Positions 1 through 12,909 of a DNA stretch of 64,000 bases are shown in pieces. Position 1 is the first letter of the stretch. Every line of letters starts with the position of its first letter. Source of the DNA: Sphaerotilus hippei (GTDB lineage: Bacteria; Pseudomonadota; Gammaproteobacteria; Burkholderiales; Burkholderiaceae_C); the NCBI RefSeq assembly GCF_003201595.1, contig NZ_QJJS01000005.1, forward strand, positions 1 through 64,000. The letters are read 5' to 3'. The notes beneath the pieces were generated by a model. The model searched no databases. It was not told the origin of the DNA and saw only the letters and a program-made list of their open reading frames with translations. The position numbers and the translations under genes were made by a program.

Positions 1-96
1 CACCGCCTCCTGCACCGTGAATGCAGCGATGCCGCGCGGCACCGGAACTTCGAACTGGCGCAGGATTTCCTTGCCTTGGTACTCGTGGATTTTCAT
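1..96 (-). CDS. sucC: Succinate-CoA ligase (ADP-forming) beta subunit, N-terminal fragment
   Basis: Only the first 32 codons lie in the window; the gene runs off the left edge. The visible N-terminus, [15 protein letters not shown], matches the conserved start of SucC, the ATP-grasp beta subunit of the TCA-cycle enzyme that converts succinyl-CoA to succinate with synthesis of ATP or GTP. sucD would be expected just beyond the left edge. The start at 96 is set by this family N-terminus. It is on the same strand as recA and recX, but the 158-bp gap upstream suggests its own promoter. Confidence 0.93.
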   Translation of the reverse strand, partial: MKIHEYQGKEILRQFEVPVPRGIAAFTVQEAV

Positions 97-254
97 GTGA
101 GGCTCTGGAGTGGGGACTCGAAAAACGGAATGGCTCTGCTGTGGACGCCACCGCCGCGAGAAAAGGTGCTCGGTGCCGAGAAAAGCGCGCGGACTTTAGC
201 ATGCTGCGCTGCGTCAAAAGCATGCGTAATCACCGCAATGGACTCGGGCTTGGA

Positions 255-776
255 TCAGTCCAGCGTGTCGTCGGGCGTTTCCGCCATGCCTGCCGATCGC
301 AGCACCTGGCGGACCACCTCGCCGGAAAAGCCCCGGCTCAGCAGGAAGCGGGCCTGGCGGGCGGCCTGGGTCGCATCGGTGGCCGGCCCGGTGAACTTCT
401 TCTGCCAGACCTCGCGGGCACGCTGCGCTTCGGTCTGCTTGAGCTGATCCAGCGCCTCGGCCATCTCTGCGGGCGTGATGCCACGGGCCTTGAGTTCCTG
501 GCGGATGCGCGCGCCGCCCAGCCGGCTGCCGCGGCGGTGCACCACCGATTCGACATAACGGCCGTGGTCCAGCCAGCCGGCCTGCAGCAGCTCGTCGAGC
601 AGGTGGTCGAGCTGTTCCGGCGTCTGCGCGTGTGGCGCCAGCTTGCGCACCAGCTCCAGCCGGCTGTGCTCCCGCTGGCTGAGCAGGCGCAGGGCCCTGC
701 CTTTAAGGCTCAGGCCCACCGGTCGTGCCGGCGACGGGTCCGTGTCGGGACCTGGTGCGGCCTCGTCGGCGCTCAC
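255..776 (-). CDS. recX: Regulatory protein RecX
   Basis: A 173-residue protein of the RecX family, which binds RecA filaments and modulates recombinase and coprotease activity in the cytoplasm. Visible family features are the N-terminal helical repeat around residues 22-60 ([17 protein letters not shown], then a [14 protein letters not shown] segment) and the central [16 protein letters not shown] motif. Length is normal for proteobacterial RecX. It starts 16 bp after the recA stop on the same strand, so it is almost certainly cotranscribed with recA and falls under the same LexA control. Confidence 0.95.
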   Translation of the reverse strand: MSADEAAPGPDTDPSPARPVGLSLKGRALRLLSQREHSRLELVRKLAPHAQTPEQLDHLLDELLQAGWLDHGRYVESVVHRRGSRLGGARIRQELKARGITPAEMAEALDQLKQTEAQRAREVWQKKFTGPATDATQAARQARFLLSRGFSGEVVRQVLRSAGMAETPDDTLD

Positions 777-792
777 GTCGATCCGGCCGGTG

Positions 793-1842
<1,050 letters not shown>

Positions 1843-1882
1843 GGGTGCTCTCCTGGGGGTGCGTGTCATTATCTTGGAACAG

Positions 1883-1898
1883 CTGGATGTTTGTACAG
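1883..1898 (-). promoter_or_regulatory. LexA (SOS) box upstream of recA
   Basis: A 16-bp site with CTG and CAG ends (CTGTACAAACATCCAG on the coding strand) fits the proteobacterial LexA consensus CTGT-N8-ACAG, with one half slightly degenerate (CCAG for ACAG). It sits 41 bp upstream of the recA ATG. A possible -10 (GATAAT) lies between the box and the gene, so LexA would cover the -35 region. Confidence 0.8.
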
Positions 1899-1972
1899 TG
1901 CTTGTGGCGTAAAAAACGGGATCCGGTCAAAGAACGCGTCGGGTCCGGGCGAGCGGGGCGTGCCGGACTTTT

Positions 1973-1978
1973 TACAAT
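1973..1978 (+). promoter_or_regulatory. Possible -10 element for the two-component operon
   Basis: TACAAT lies 51 bp upstream of the response-regulator ATG, in the divergent gap with recA. No convincing -35 is visible at 16-18 bp, so this is a weak call based on the hexamer and its position. Confidence 0.3.
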
Positions 1979-2029
1979 CGACAGCAGGACCGGTGCGAGT
2001 CCGGGCAGACACATCAGGAGACAGACGCA

Positions 2030-2701
2030 ATGCGCATTTTGATCGCAGAAGATGATCAGGTCCTGGCCGACGGCCTGCTGCGCAGCCTGCGAGCCGCGGG
2101 TTATGCCGTCGATCAGGTGAGCAGCGGCACCGAGGCCGACGCGGCCCTGGCGGCCCACGAGTTCGATCTGCTCATCCTCGACCTGGGGCTGCCCAAGCTG
2201 CATGGCCTCGAGGTGCTCAAGCGCCTGCGCGCGCGCGGCTCGAGCCTGCCGGTGCTGATCCTGACGGCCGCCGACAGTGTCGAGCAGCGGGTCAAGGGGC
2301 TGGACCTCGGGGCCGACGACTACATGGCCAAGCCGTTCGCGCTGCAGGAGATGGAAGCGCGCGTGCGGGCGCTGACACGCCGGGGCATGGGCTCGGCGTC
2401 GAGCCTCATCCGCCACGGCCCGCTGACCTTCGATGCCACCGGCCGGGTGGCCTACATCGACGAGCAGATGGTCGATCTGTCGGCTCGCGAGCTGAGCCTG
2501 CTCGAGGTGCTGCTGCAGCGTGCCGGCCGGCTGGTCAGCAAGGACCAGCTGGTCGAGCGGCTGTGCGAGTGGGGCGACGAGGTGAGCAACAACGCCATCG
2601 AGGTCTACATCCACCGCCTGCGCAAGAAGATCGAGCAGGGGCCGATCCGCATCGCCACGGTGCGCGGGCTCGGTTACTGCCTCGAGAAGATCCGCGCCTG
2701 A
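2030..2701 (+). CDS. OmpR/PhoB-family response regulator
   Basis: A 223-residue two-domain response regulator. The receiver domain (about 1-115) has the acidic pair E7/D8/D9, the phospho-acceptor Asp at about 51 in LILDLGLP, Thr79 and Lys101 in the KPF motif. A winged-helix DNA-binding domain (about 125-220) ends in the typical IRTVRGLGY-like segment ([12 protein letters not shown]). The ATG at 2030 follows a CAGGAGACAG ribosome site. The histidine kinase starts 18 bp downstream. It resembles the TctD/QseB subgroup, but the signal and targets cannot be read from sequence. Confidence 0.93.
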   Translation: MRILIAEDDQVLADGLLRSLRAAGYAVDQVSSGTEADAALAAHEFDLLILDLGLPKLHGLEVLKRLRARGSSLPVLILTAADSVEQRVKGLDLGADDYMAKPFALQEMEARVRALTRRGMGSASSLIRHGPLTFDATGRVAYIDEQMVDLSARELSLLEVLLQRAGRLVSKDQLVERLCEWGDEVSNNAIEVYIHRLRKKIEQGPIRIATVRGLGYCLEKIRA

Positions 2702-2719
2702 GCCCGCGGACGCCCGGAC

Positions 2720-4297
2720 ATGGCACGGCTCAGGCCCCGCGCGCCCGGCGCGGCGACAGCGGCAGCGGGTGACGGCCGGCGCAAGGAGCAGCGTTCGCTG
2801 TTCGGCGAGATCCTCGACTGGATGCTCGCTCCCCTGCTGCTGCTGTGGCCGATGAGCCTGGCGCTGACCTGGCTGGCCGCGCAGGGCATCGCCAACAAGC
2901 CCTACGACCGGGCGCTGGTGGAGACGGTGCGCTCGCTGTCGCAGCGCATCGAGGCTCCGGACGATGGCGTGCGCTTCGACCTGCCGCGCGAGACGGCCCG
3001 CCTGCTGCGCTCCGACGAGGTCGACACGGTGTTCTATCAGGTGATCGGCCCAGCCGGCGAGTTCCTCAGCGGTGACCGGGACCTGCCGAGCCCGCCCGAC
3101 GCCGACACCGCCACGGCGGGCGAGGTGCGCATGCGCGACGAGGAGCTGCATGGCGACGGCCTGCGCATCGCCTACCTGTGGGTGCAGCTGCCCGGCATCG
3201 AGCGGCTGGCGCTGGTGCAGGTCGGCGAGACGCTGACCAAACGCTCGAGGCTGGCCACCGAGATCATCAAGGGCGTGATCCTGCCGCAGTTCGTGATCCT
3301 GCCGGTGGCGGTGCTGCTGGTGTGGCTGGCGCTGGCGCGCGGGCTGGCGCCGCTGGGCGCGCTGCAGCAGCGCATCCACGAGCGTCCGCCCGACGACCTG
3401 TCTCCGCTGGACGTGCGTGACGTGCCCGAGGAGGTCTCGCCGCTGGTCGAGGCGATCAACGACCTGCTCGAGCGCCAGGAGGTGTCGCTGCGGACCCAGA
3501 AGCGTTTCCTCGCCGATGCGGCCCACCAGCTCAAGACCCCGCTGGCGGGCATGCGCATGCAGGCCGAGCTGGCCCTGCGCGAGATCGACGCCGGCCATGA
3601 CGATGCCCAGGCGCTCAAGGCGACGCTGGGCCACATGGCCCATGCGTCCCAGCAGGCCGCCCACACGGTGAACCAGCTGCTGTCGATGGCCCGGGCCGAA
3701 GCCAAGACGGGCGTGCCCCTGCAGGACCGGGTGGACCTGCTGGTGCTGGTCACCGACGTGGTGCGTGATGCGGTGCCGCGCGCGCTCGACCTGGGCATCG
3801 ACCTGGGTTTCGAGGGGCCGGAGGCGCCCCGGGACGTGGCGCGCTGCCAGGTGCTGGGCCATGCGGTGCTGCTGCGGGAGCTGCTCGTCAACCTGGTCGA
3901 CAACGCGCTGCACTACACGCCCACCGGCGGCGTCGTCACGGTGCGGGTGCAGCCGCAGGCCGAGGACGGCAAGGTGGCGCTGCAGGTCGAGGACAGCGGT
4001 CCGGGCATCCCGCCGGCCGAGCGCGAGCTGGTCTTCCAGCCGTTCTACCGTGCGCTGGGCACCACCGTGGATGGCTCCGGCCTGGGCCTGGCGATCGTGG
4101 CCGAGGTGGCGGCGCTGCACGGCAGCGTCGTCGAGCTCGACGATGCCCGCGAGGCGGCTCCGGGCACGGCACCCGGGGCGCGCTTCACCCTGCGACTGTC
4201 GAGCCTGCCGGTCGACGAGCCGCCGGAAGGGGGCGAGGCCCAGCCGCTGCTGCTGACCCAGGCCAGCGTCGCGGGTGGCGTGCCGCAGCTGTCCTGA
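2720..4297 (+). CDS. Sensor histidine kinase, TctE/QseC-like
   Basis: A 525-residue inner-membrane kinase. There is a transmembrane helix at about 34-55, a periplasmic sensor region of roughly 120 residues, a second helix at about 185-210, then a HAMP-like linker. The HisKA motif [17 protein letters not shown] has the phospho-acceptor His at 269. The ATPase domain shows the N box [11 protein letters not shown]1 DSGPGIP and G2 GSGLGLAI. The N-terminal 20 residues are basic and low complexity, so the true start could be slightly downstream. It forms an operon with the upstream regulator and converges on rodA with a 6-bp gap. Confidence 0.93.
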   Translation: MARLRPRAPGAATAAAGDGRRKEQRSLFGEILDWMLAPLLLLWPMSLALTWLAAQGIANKPYDRALVETVRSLSQRIEAPDDGVRFDLPRETARLLRSDEVDTVFYQVIGPAGEFLSGDRDLPSPPDADTATAGEVRMRDEELHGDGLRIAYLWVQLPGIERLALVQVGETLTKRSRLATEIIKGVILPQFVILPVAVLLVWLALARGLAPLGALQQRIHERPPDDLSPLDVRDVPEEVSPLVEAINDLLERQEVSLRTQKRFLADAAHQLKTPLAGMRMQAELALREIDAGHDDAQALKATLGHMAHASQQAAHTVNQLLSMARAEAKTGVPLQDRVDLLVLVTDVVRDAVPRALDLGIDLGFEGPEAPRDVARCQVLGHAVLLRELLVNLVDNALHYTPTGGVVTVRVQPQAEDGKVALQVEDSGPGIPPAERELVFQPFYRALGTTVDGSGLGLAIVAEVAALHGSVVELDDAREAAPGTAPGARFTLRLSSLPVDEPPEGGEAQPLLLTQASVAGGVPQLS

Positions 4298-4303
4298 GCG
4301 GTC

Positions 4304-5452
4304 TCAGCCGTTGCGCCGGGCCCGCGCGATGGACATCAGGATGCCCAGGCTCAGGCCCATGGTGACCATCGCGGTGCCGCCGTAGCTGATGAAGGGCAGC
4401 GGCACGCCGACCACCGGCAGGATGCCGCTGACCATGCCCATGTTGACCATCGCGTAGGTGAAGATGCTCAGCGTGACCGAGCCGGCCATCAGGCGCGCGA
4501 ACACGCTCGGTGCTTCCCAGGTGATGGTCAGGCCGCGGATGATCAGCGCCGTGAAGGCGGCGATCAGCACCAGGTTGCCCACCAGGCCGAACTCCTCCGA
4601 GTAGGCGGCGAACACGAAGTCGGTGGTGCGCTCCGGGATGAACTCCAGGTGGGTCTGCGTGCCCTTCATGAAACCCTTGCCGGTCAGGCCGCCCGAGCCG
4701 ATCGCGATCATGCCCTGGATGATGTGGAAGCCCTTGCCCAGCGGGTCGGTCGTCGGGTCGAGCAGGGTGCAGACCCGGCCTTTCTGGTAGCCGTGCAGCA
4801 CCACCCAGTCCACGTCGGGCTGGCACAGCGTCGGGCTGGCGATGATCAGCGCCGTGATCGCCAGGCCGCCGCCCAGCACGACCGGCGCGATCAGCTTCCA
4901 CGACAGGCCGGCCAGGAAGAGCACGAAGAAGCCGGCCGAGAAGATCAGGATGGCGGTGCCGAGGTCGGGCTGCTTGGCCACCAGTCCGGCCGGCACCAGC
5001 AGCAGCAGGCCGGCTGCCACGAAGTCGTGGGTGCGTGGCCGGCCCTCGCGGCGCTGGAACCACCACGCCAGCATCAGGGGCGTGGCGATCTTCAGGATCT
5101 CGCTGGGCTGGATGACGATGCCGACGTTGAGCCAGCGGGTCGCGCCCTTCTTGCTGATGCCGAACAGCGCGGTGGCCACCAGCAGCAGCACCCCGATGGA
5201 GTACAGCGGCACGGCCAGGGCCATCAGCCGCTGCGGCGGCACCTGGGCGACCAGGAACAGCACGGTGGCCGCCAGCACCATGTTGCGGCCGTGGTCGACG
5301 AAGCGCGAACCGTGGTCGTAGCCGGCCGAGTACATCGCCGTCAGGCCGATCGTCGCCAGCACCAGGATGATGCCCACCAGCGGCAGGTCGAAACCGCTGA
5401 TCAGCGGCTGCAGGCGCCGCCAGGGCGACGGCTGGTCGAAGCGGGATTTCAT
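4304..5452 (-). CDS. rodA: Peptidoglycan glycosyltransferase RodA
   Basis: A 382-residue polytopic SEDS-family protein, which polymerises lipid II glycan strands in the elongasome with PBP2 as partner. About ten membrane segments are visible. SEDS landmarks include RWLNVGIVIQPSEILKIATPLMLAW and the C-terminal PFISYGGTAMVTMGLSLGILMS. The ATG at 5452 overlaps the mrdA stop by 4 bp (ATGA), which favours it over an upstream in-frame ATG. It is the last gene of mreBCD-mrdA-rodA. Confidence 0.95.
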   Translation of the reverse strand: MKSRFDQPSPWRRLQPLISGFDLPLVGIILVLATIGLTAMYSAGYDHGSRFVDHGRNMVLAATVLFLVAQVPPQRLMALAVPLYSIGVLLLVATALFGISKKGATRWLNVGIVIQPSEILKIATPLMLAWWFQRREGRPRTHDFVAAGLLLLVPAGLVAKQPDLGTAILIFSAGFFVLFLAGLSWKLIAPVVLGGGLAITALIIASPTLCQPDVDWVVLHGYQKGRVCTLLDPTTDPLGKGFHIIQGMIAIGSGGLTGKGFMKGTQTHLEFIPERTTDFVFAAYSEEFGLVGNLVLIAAFTALIIRGLTITWEAPSVFARLMAGSVTLSIFTYAMVNMGMVSGILPVVGVPLPFISYGGTAMVTMGLSLGILMSIARARRNG

Positions 5453-7623
5453 CGTGTCGGCTCGCTGGCGGAGGGTCGGGCGGCGGGGGCCGTCGCCGGG
5501 CGGGCTCGCACCCACGCCGGCTGGACCAGGCCCCGGCCCGCGCCGGCGGACCCGGAGGCCGCGACCGGTGCGGGCGCGCTGGCCGCGGGTGACGCTGCGG
5601 CGGCCGAAGCCCCGGGGGCGGTTCCCGATGCCGCGTCGGAGGCCGGTGCGGCCGCGCTGAAGCCCGCGCTGTGGATCAGCGTGGGCATGATGTCGGAGGC
5701 CCGGCGCGGCACGCCGATCGGTGCGCCGACCTGGCCGGTCCGCACCAGCGCCAGATCCTGCTCGCTCGGGTACTGCCCCAGCAGCACGTAGTCCAGCACC
5801 CGGCGCGCGATCGGGGCGGCCGCCTCGGCGCCGAAGCCGGCGTTCTCCACGATGACGGCCAGGGCCACCCGGGGCTCGTCGAGCGGCGCGAAGGCGGTGT
5901 AGAGCGAGTGGTCCCGCAGGTATTCGGAGATGCGCGAGGCGTTGTACTTCTCGTTGGCGCCCAGGCTGCGGGCCTGGGCGGTGCCGGTCTTGCCGCCGCT
6001 CTGGTAGGGCGCGCCGGCGAACACCTTGGTCGAGGTGCCGGTCTGGGTCACGCCGTACATCGCCCGCCGGATCACCTCGACGTGCTCGGGCTTGAAGGCC
6101 AGCGGGGGCAGCGCCTCGCCGGCGATGCGCTGGCGTTCGTGGGTGACGACGTTCTCGACGTCACGCACCACGCGGGGCTCGTAGCGCTGGCCGCCCGAGA
6201 CCAGCGTGGCCATCGCGCTGGCCACCTGCAGCATGGTGAAGTTGTTGTAGCCCTGGCCGATGCCCAGCGAGATCGTCTCGCCCGCATACCAGCGCTGCTG
6301 GGCCGCCCGCTTGTACTTCTTGCGCTTCCAGCTGGTGGACGGCAGGTCGCCGGTGGCCTCGCCGTCGAGGTCGATGCCGGTGCGCCGGCCGAAGCCGAAC
6401 GGGTCCATCTGGTCGTGGATCAGGTCCACGCCCATGTCGTTGGCCAGCGCGTAGTAGTACACGTTGCTCGACTGCACGATCGAGCGGGCCATGTCCACCG
6501 CGCCGAGCCCGGCATCGCCGTGGCTGCGGAAGCGGTGGTCGCCGAAGACGAAGGTGCCGCTGTCGTAGGTGATCTGGCCGGCGGTGCGCTTGCCGGTGTT
6601 CAGGGCGGCCATCGCCATGAAGGGCTTGTAGGTCGAGCCCGGGGGATAGGTGCCGCGCAGCGCGCGGTTCAGCAGCGGCTTGTTGATCGACTCGTTGAGC
6701 TCCTTCCAGCTGTCCTGGTCGATGCCGTCGACGAACAGGTTGGGGTCGAAGCTGGGCTTGCTGACGAAGGCCAGCACCTCGCCGTTGCGGGGATCGATCG
6801 CCACCAGCGCCCCGCGGCGCTCGCCGAACATGTCCTCGATCAGGCCCTGCAGGCGGATGTCGATGGACAGCCGCACGGTGTGTCCCGGCGTGGCCGGCTC
6901 CGAACGCAGGCGGCGCACCGGCCGACCGGCCGCGCTGGTCTCGACCTCCTCGACGCCGGTGATGCCGTGCAGCTCGCGCTCGTAGCGCTGCTCCACGCCC
7001 AGCTTGCCGATCACGTCGGTGCCGCGGTAGTTGGCGAAGTCCTCCTCGGTCCAGTCGTCCATCAGCTTCTTCTCGGACTGGTTGATGCGACCGATGTAGC
7101 CGAGCACGTGGCCGCCGATCTCGCCGTAGGGGTAGTTGCGGAACAGGCGGGCCTTGATGTCCACCCCCGGGAAGCGGTAGCGCTGCGCCATGAAGCGCGC
7201 GACCTCCTCGTCGGTCAGGCGGTTGCGGATGGGCAGGGACTCGAAGCTCTTGGAGTCGCCCATCAGCCGGCGCAGGCGCTTGCGGTCCCGCGGCTGGATG
7301 TCGACGATCGTCGCGAGCTGGTCGATCACGGTCTCGAGGTCCTCGCTCAGCTGCGAGCGGGTGATCTCCAGCGTGTAGGCCGAGTAGTTGTTGGCCAGCA
7401 CGATGCCGTTGCGGTCGACGATCAGGCCGCGGTTGGGCACCACCGGCACCACCGCGATGCGGTTGTTCTCGGCTCGGGTCGTCAGCTCGTCGAAGGACAG
7501 CACCTGCAGGTAGACCAGCCGGCTCACCAGCAGCGAGAACGCCACCAGCACGGTCAGCATGGCCACGATCAGGCGCAGCCGGAACCGCTCCTGCTCGACC
7601 TCGGCGTCACGCAGCTCGATCAC
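5449..7623 (-). CDS. mrdA: Penicillin-binding protein 2 (peptidoglycan D,D-transpeptidase MrdA)
   Basis: A 724-residue class B PBP that cross-links peptidoglycan during cell elongation. A single N-terminal transmembrane helix (about 15-38) precedes a pedestal domain and a transpeptidase domain. The catalytic motifs are S330-T-Y-K (in PPGSTYKPF), SSN and KTGTAQ. It is longer than usual (about 620-660): roughly the last 85 residues after GAPIGVPRR are an Ala/Pro/Ser-rich tail not needed for the enzyme fold. It is 28 bp downstream of mreD and overlaps rodA by 4 bp. Confidence 0.95.
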   Translation of the reverse strand: MIELRDAEVEQERFRLRLIVAMLTVLVAFSLLVSRLVYLQVLSFDELTTRAENNRIAVVPVVPNRGLIVDRNGIVLANNYSAYTLEITRSQLSEDLETVIDQLATIVDIQPRDRKRLRRLMGDSKSFESLPIRNRLTDEEVARFMAQRYRFPGVDIKARLFRNYPYGEIGGHVLGYIGRINQSEKKLMDDWTEEDFANYRGTDVIGKLGVEQRYERELHGITGVEEVETSAAGRPVRRLRSEPATPGHTVRLSIDIRLQGLIEDMFGERRGALVAIDPRNGEVLAFVSKPSFDPNLFVDGIDQDSWKELNESINKPLLNRALRGTYPPGSTYKPFMAMAALNTGKRTAGQITYDSGTFVFGDHRFRSHGDAGLGAVDMARSIVQSSNVYYYALANDMGVDLIHDQMDPFGFGRRTGIDLDGEATGDLPSTSWKRKKYKRAAQQRWYAGETISLGIGQGYNNFTMLQVASAMATLVSGGQRYEPRVVRDVENVVTHERQRIAGEALPPLAFKPEHVEVIRRAMYGVTQTGTSTKVFAGAPYQSGGKTGTAQARSLGANEKYNASRISEYLRDHSLYTAFAPLDEPRVALAVIVENAGFGAEAAAPIARRVLDYVLLGQYPSEQDLALVRTGQVGAPIGVPRRASDIMPTLIHSAGFSAAAPASDAASGTAPGASAAAASPAASAPAPVAASGSAGAGRGLVQPAWVRARPATAPAARPSASEPTR

Positions 7624-7651
7624 GCGCCGGCTCCAGGAATCGTGGGGGACA

Positions 7652-8170
7652 TCACAGCGGCCGGTTCTTGTCCGGATCGGGCGGGCGGCGCTGCGGTGCC
7701 AGCAGCAGCAGCGAGGCCAGCGGCCACAGCAGGGCCTCGAACACCGGGGCGGCCAGCAGGGACCAGCCGGGGAAGACGTCGCCCGCGGCCAGCCGGATCA
7801 GCATCGGCACCAGGTGGCCGACGAAAAACAGCGGCAGCACGTGGATCGCCTGGGCGAAGGCACTGAACCACAGCACCCGCCGGTGGATCATGATCGCCGC
7901 ATAGCTGACCAGCGTGTAGGCCAGCGCGTGCTGGCCGAGCAGCGCGCCGTGGTGCACGTCGATCAGCAGGCCGAACACGAAGGCCGCGCCCAGGCCGACG
8001 CGGCGCGGCTGGTGCACGTTCCAGAACACCAGGGTCAGCGCGACGAAGTCGGGCAGGGCCGGGGCCCGTCCGAACGGCATCAGGTTGAGCAGCAGGGCGG
8101 CCAGCAGCGTGAACCACAGGAACAGCGGGTTCACGGGCAGCAGCAACTGGTCGCTGACGCGGGGCAGCAT
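7652..8170 (-). CDS. mreD: Rod shape-determining protein MreD
   Basis: A 172-residue, very hydrophobic inner-membrane protein with about five predicted transmembrane segments. Length and position between mreC and mrdA are diagnostic of MreD, which links MreB/MreC to the elongation synthases. The motif RVGLGAAFVFGLLIDVHHGALLGQHAL is typical of the family. It begins 12 bp after the mreC stop. Confidence 0.93.
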   Translation of the reverse strand: MLPRVSDQLLLPVNPLFLWFTLLAALLLNLMPFGRAPALPDFVALTLVFWNVHQPRRVGLGAAFVFGLLIDVHHGALLGQHALAYTLVSYAAIMIHRRVLWFSAFAQAIHVLPLFFVGHLVPMLIRLAAGDVFPGWSLLAAPVFEALLWPLASLLLLAPQRRPPDPDKNRPL

Positions 8171-8182
8171 GCGCAGGTCTCC

Positions 8183-9151
8183 TCAGGGGCGTTGGGTGGT
8201 GCGTGGCGCGGCGGCGGCGGCCGGAGACTCCTGCCGCTGCAGCGCCGAGGCCGCGGCGGCCGGTGCGCTGGCGGCCGAGTCGCTCGGCGGCGTCGGCAGC
8301 TGGCTGGCCAGCGGCTCGAGCACCAGCACATGGCGCACGCCGTCCAGGCGTGCGGCCGGGGTCAGCGTGATGCGGGCGAAATCGGCCTGGGTGCGGCGGT
8401 CGACCCGGCTCACCCAGGCCACCGGCAGGCCGCCGGGGTAGACGCCGTCCAGGCCCGTCGTCTGCAGCAGGTCGCCGACCGCCACGTCGGCATTGCCCGC
8501 GACGAAACGCAGGCTCAGCCCGTCGCTGCCCGGCTCGCCGGCCGCGATGCTGCGCGACTGGGTGCGGCTGTTGAGCACCGACAGCGCGGCGTCCCGGTCG
8601 ATCAGCAGCGTGACCTCGGCGGTGCCGGGGTACAGGCGGGTGACCTGTCCCAGCACGCCCTCCTCGTTGACGACCGGTGCGCCCGCGACGACACCCTGGC
8701 GGCTGCCGATGTCGATCACGACCTTGCGCGAGTAGGGGTCCGGGGCCTCGTAGATCAGCTGGGCCGAGCGGCTGCGCACGGTCAGTCGCTCGCGCAGTTC
8801 CAGCAGGTTGCGCAGGCGCGCGTTCTCCTTGAGCAGCTGCTCGACCTGCAGGCTGCGCACCGACTGCCGGGTGAGCTCCGCGGTGGCGGCCTCGGCCGTC
8901 TGGCGGGCCAGCCCCACCCCGTGCAGGTAGTCGCCCAGCGTCGCGTAACCCGCGATCGGGGCCAGCATGGCCTGCTCGATCGGGTTCAGCACCACGGCCG
9001 CGGCGATGCGCAGCGGTGGGGTCAGCGCCATGCGGGTGTCCGCGGCCATCAGGAAGATGGCCAGCGAAGCGAAAAATGCCAGCCGGGTCAGGGCCGAAGG
9101 GCCTTGACGGAAAAACGGCGGCGGGGTCCGGTCCAGCGTGCCCAGGGGCAT
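8183..9151 (-). CDS. mreC: Rod shape-determining protein MreC
   Basis: A 322-residue bitopic protein. A cytoplasmic stub and one transmembrane helix (about 18-40) are followed by a coiled coil around residues 70-115 (VEQLLKENARLRNLLELRERL) and two beta-barrel domains (IDIGSRQGVVAGAPVVNEEGVLGQV). MreC scaffolds PBP2/RodA in the periplasm. The last 45 residues are an Ala/Pro-rich tail beyond the folded domain. The gap to mreB is 85 bp. Confidence 0.94.
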   Translation of the reverse strand: MPLGTLDRTPPPFFRQGPSALTRLAFFASLAIFLMAADTRMALTPPLRIAAAVVLNPIEQAMLAPIAGYATLGDYLHGVGLARQTAEAATAELTRQSVRSLQVEQLLKENARLRNLLELRERLTVRSRSAQLIYEAPDPYSRKVVIDIGSRQGVVAGAPVVNEEGVLGQVTRLYPGTAEVTLLIDRDAALSVLNSRTQSRSIAAGEPGSDGLSLRFVAGNADVAVGDLLQTTGLDGVYPGGLPVAWVSRVDRRTQADFARITLTPAARLDGVRHVLVLEPLASQLPTPPSDSAASAPAAAASALQRQESPAAAAAPRTTQRP

Positions 9152-9236
9152 GAGGCAGCTCCGCGCGATGCCAGCGAGTCGAGCAGTCGACCGGAGCGCC
9201 GATCCCGTGCGGACCGGTGCTCCGGAGGACCCTTGA

Positions 9237-12394
<3,158 letters not shown>

Positions 12395-12418
12395 GCCGGG
12401 CCCCGCGCGCGGCGGGGA

Positions 12419-12808
12419 TCAGCCCATCGGCGTGCACAGCTCCACCAGCGTGCCTTCGGGCCCCCGCACATAAGCGACGGTCTGGCCCCAGGGCTTGACC
12501 GTCGGCGCCTTCAGGCCGGTCGCCCCGGCCGCCAGCGCCCGGTCGTACGCGGCGGGCACGTCGGCGCAGGTCAGGCCGATCTCGATGCCCAGCGGCAGCG
12601 TGCTGCGGTCGGCGGCGCAGTAGTCCTGCCCCAGGCTGTCGCGCGCCACGTCGTGGCGGGCGAAGGACAGCGTGGTGCTGCCGGTGTCGAGCTCGCCGTA
12701 GCCGCCGCCGTCGTGCAGGAAGCGCCGCCGCAGGCCGAAGGCCCGCTCGAAGAAATCCAGCGTGGTGGCGACGTCGGCCACGTAGACGATCGTGTAGGCG
12801 AACTGCAT
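12419..12808 (-). CDS. VOC-superfamily (glyoxalase/bleomycin resistance-like) protein
   Basis: A 129-residue protein with the beta-alpha-beta-beta-beta pattern of the vicinal oxygen chelate fold. It starts MQFAYTIVYVADVATTLDFFERAFGL and ends AYVRGPEGTLVELCTPMG, where the Glu is a likely metal ligand. Small VOC proteins of this size include dioxygenase-like and resistance-like members; the substrate cannot be assigned. It is convergent with gatA (24-bp gap) and divergent from the Hsp70-like gene. Confidence 0.85.
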   Translation of the reverse strand: MQFAYTIVYVADVATTLDFFERAFGLRRRFLHDGGGYGELDTGSTTLSFARHDVARDSLGQDYCAADRSTLPLGIEIGLTCADVPAAYDRALAAGATGLKAPTVKPWGQTVAYVRGPEGTLVELCTPMG

Positions 12809-12894
12809 GCGAGGTCTCCTGATCCTGAGGTGGGCGCCCGCCCCGGGCGAGCTGCGGCCCGGACACGATAGCAGCGCGGCTGCAGCCCGTCTCT

Positions 12895-12900
12895 TATGAT
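12895..12900 (+). promoter_or_regulatory. Start-proximal -10 element of the YegD-like gene
   Basis: TATGAT ends 9 bp before the ATG at 12910 and no Shine-Dalgarno is visible. If used, transcription would begin at or within a few bases of the start codon, giving a leaderless or nearly leaderless mRNA. No clear -35. Confidence 0.35.
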
Positions 12901-12909
12901 GCGCGGCCC

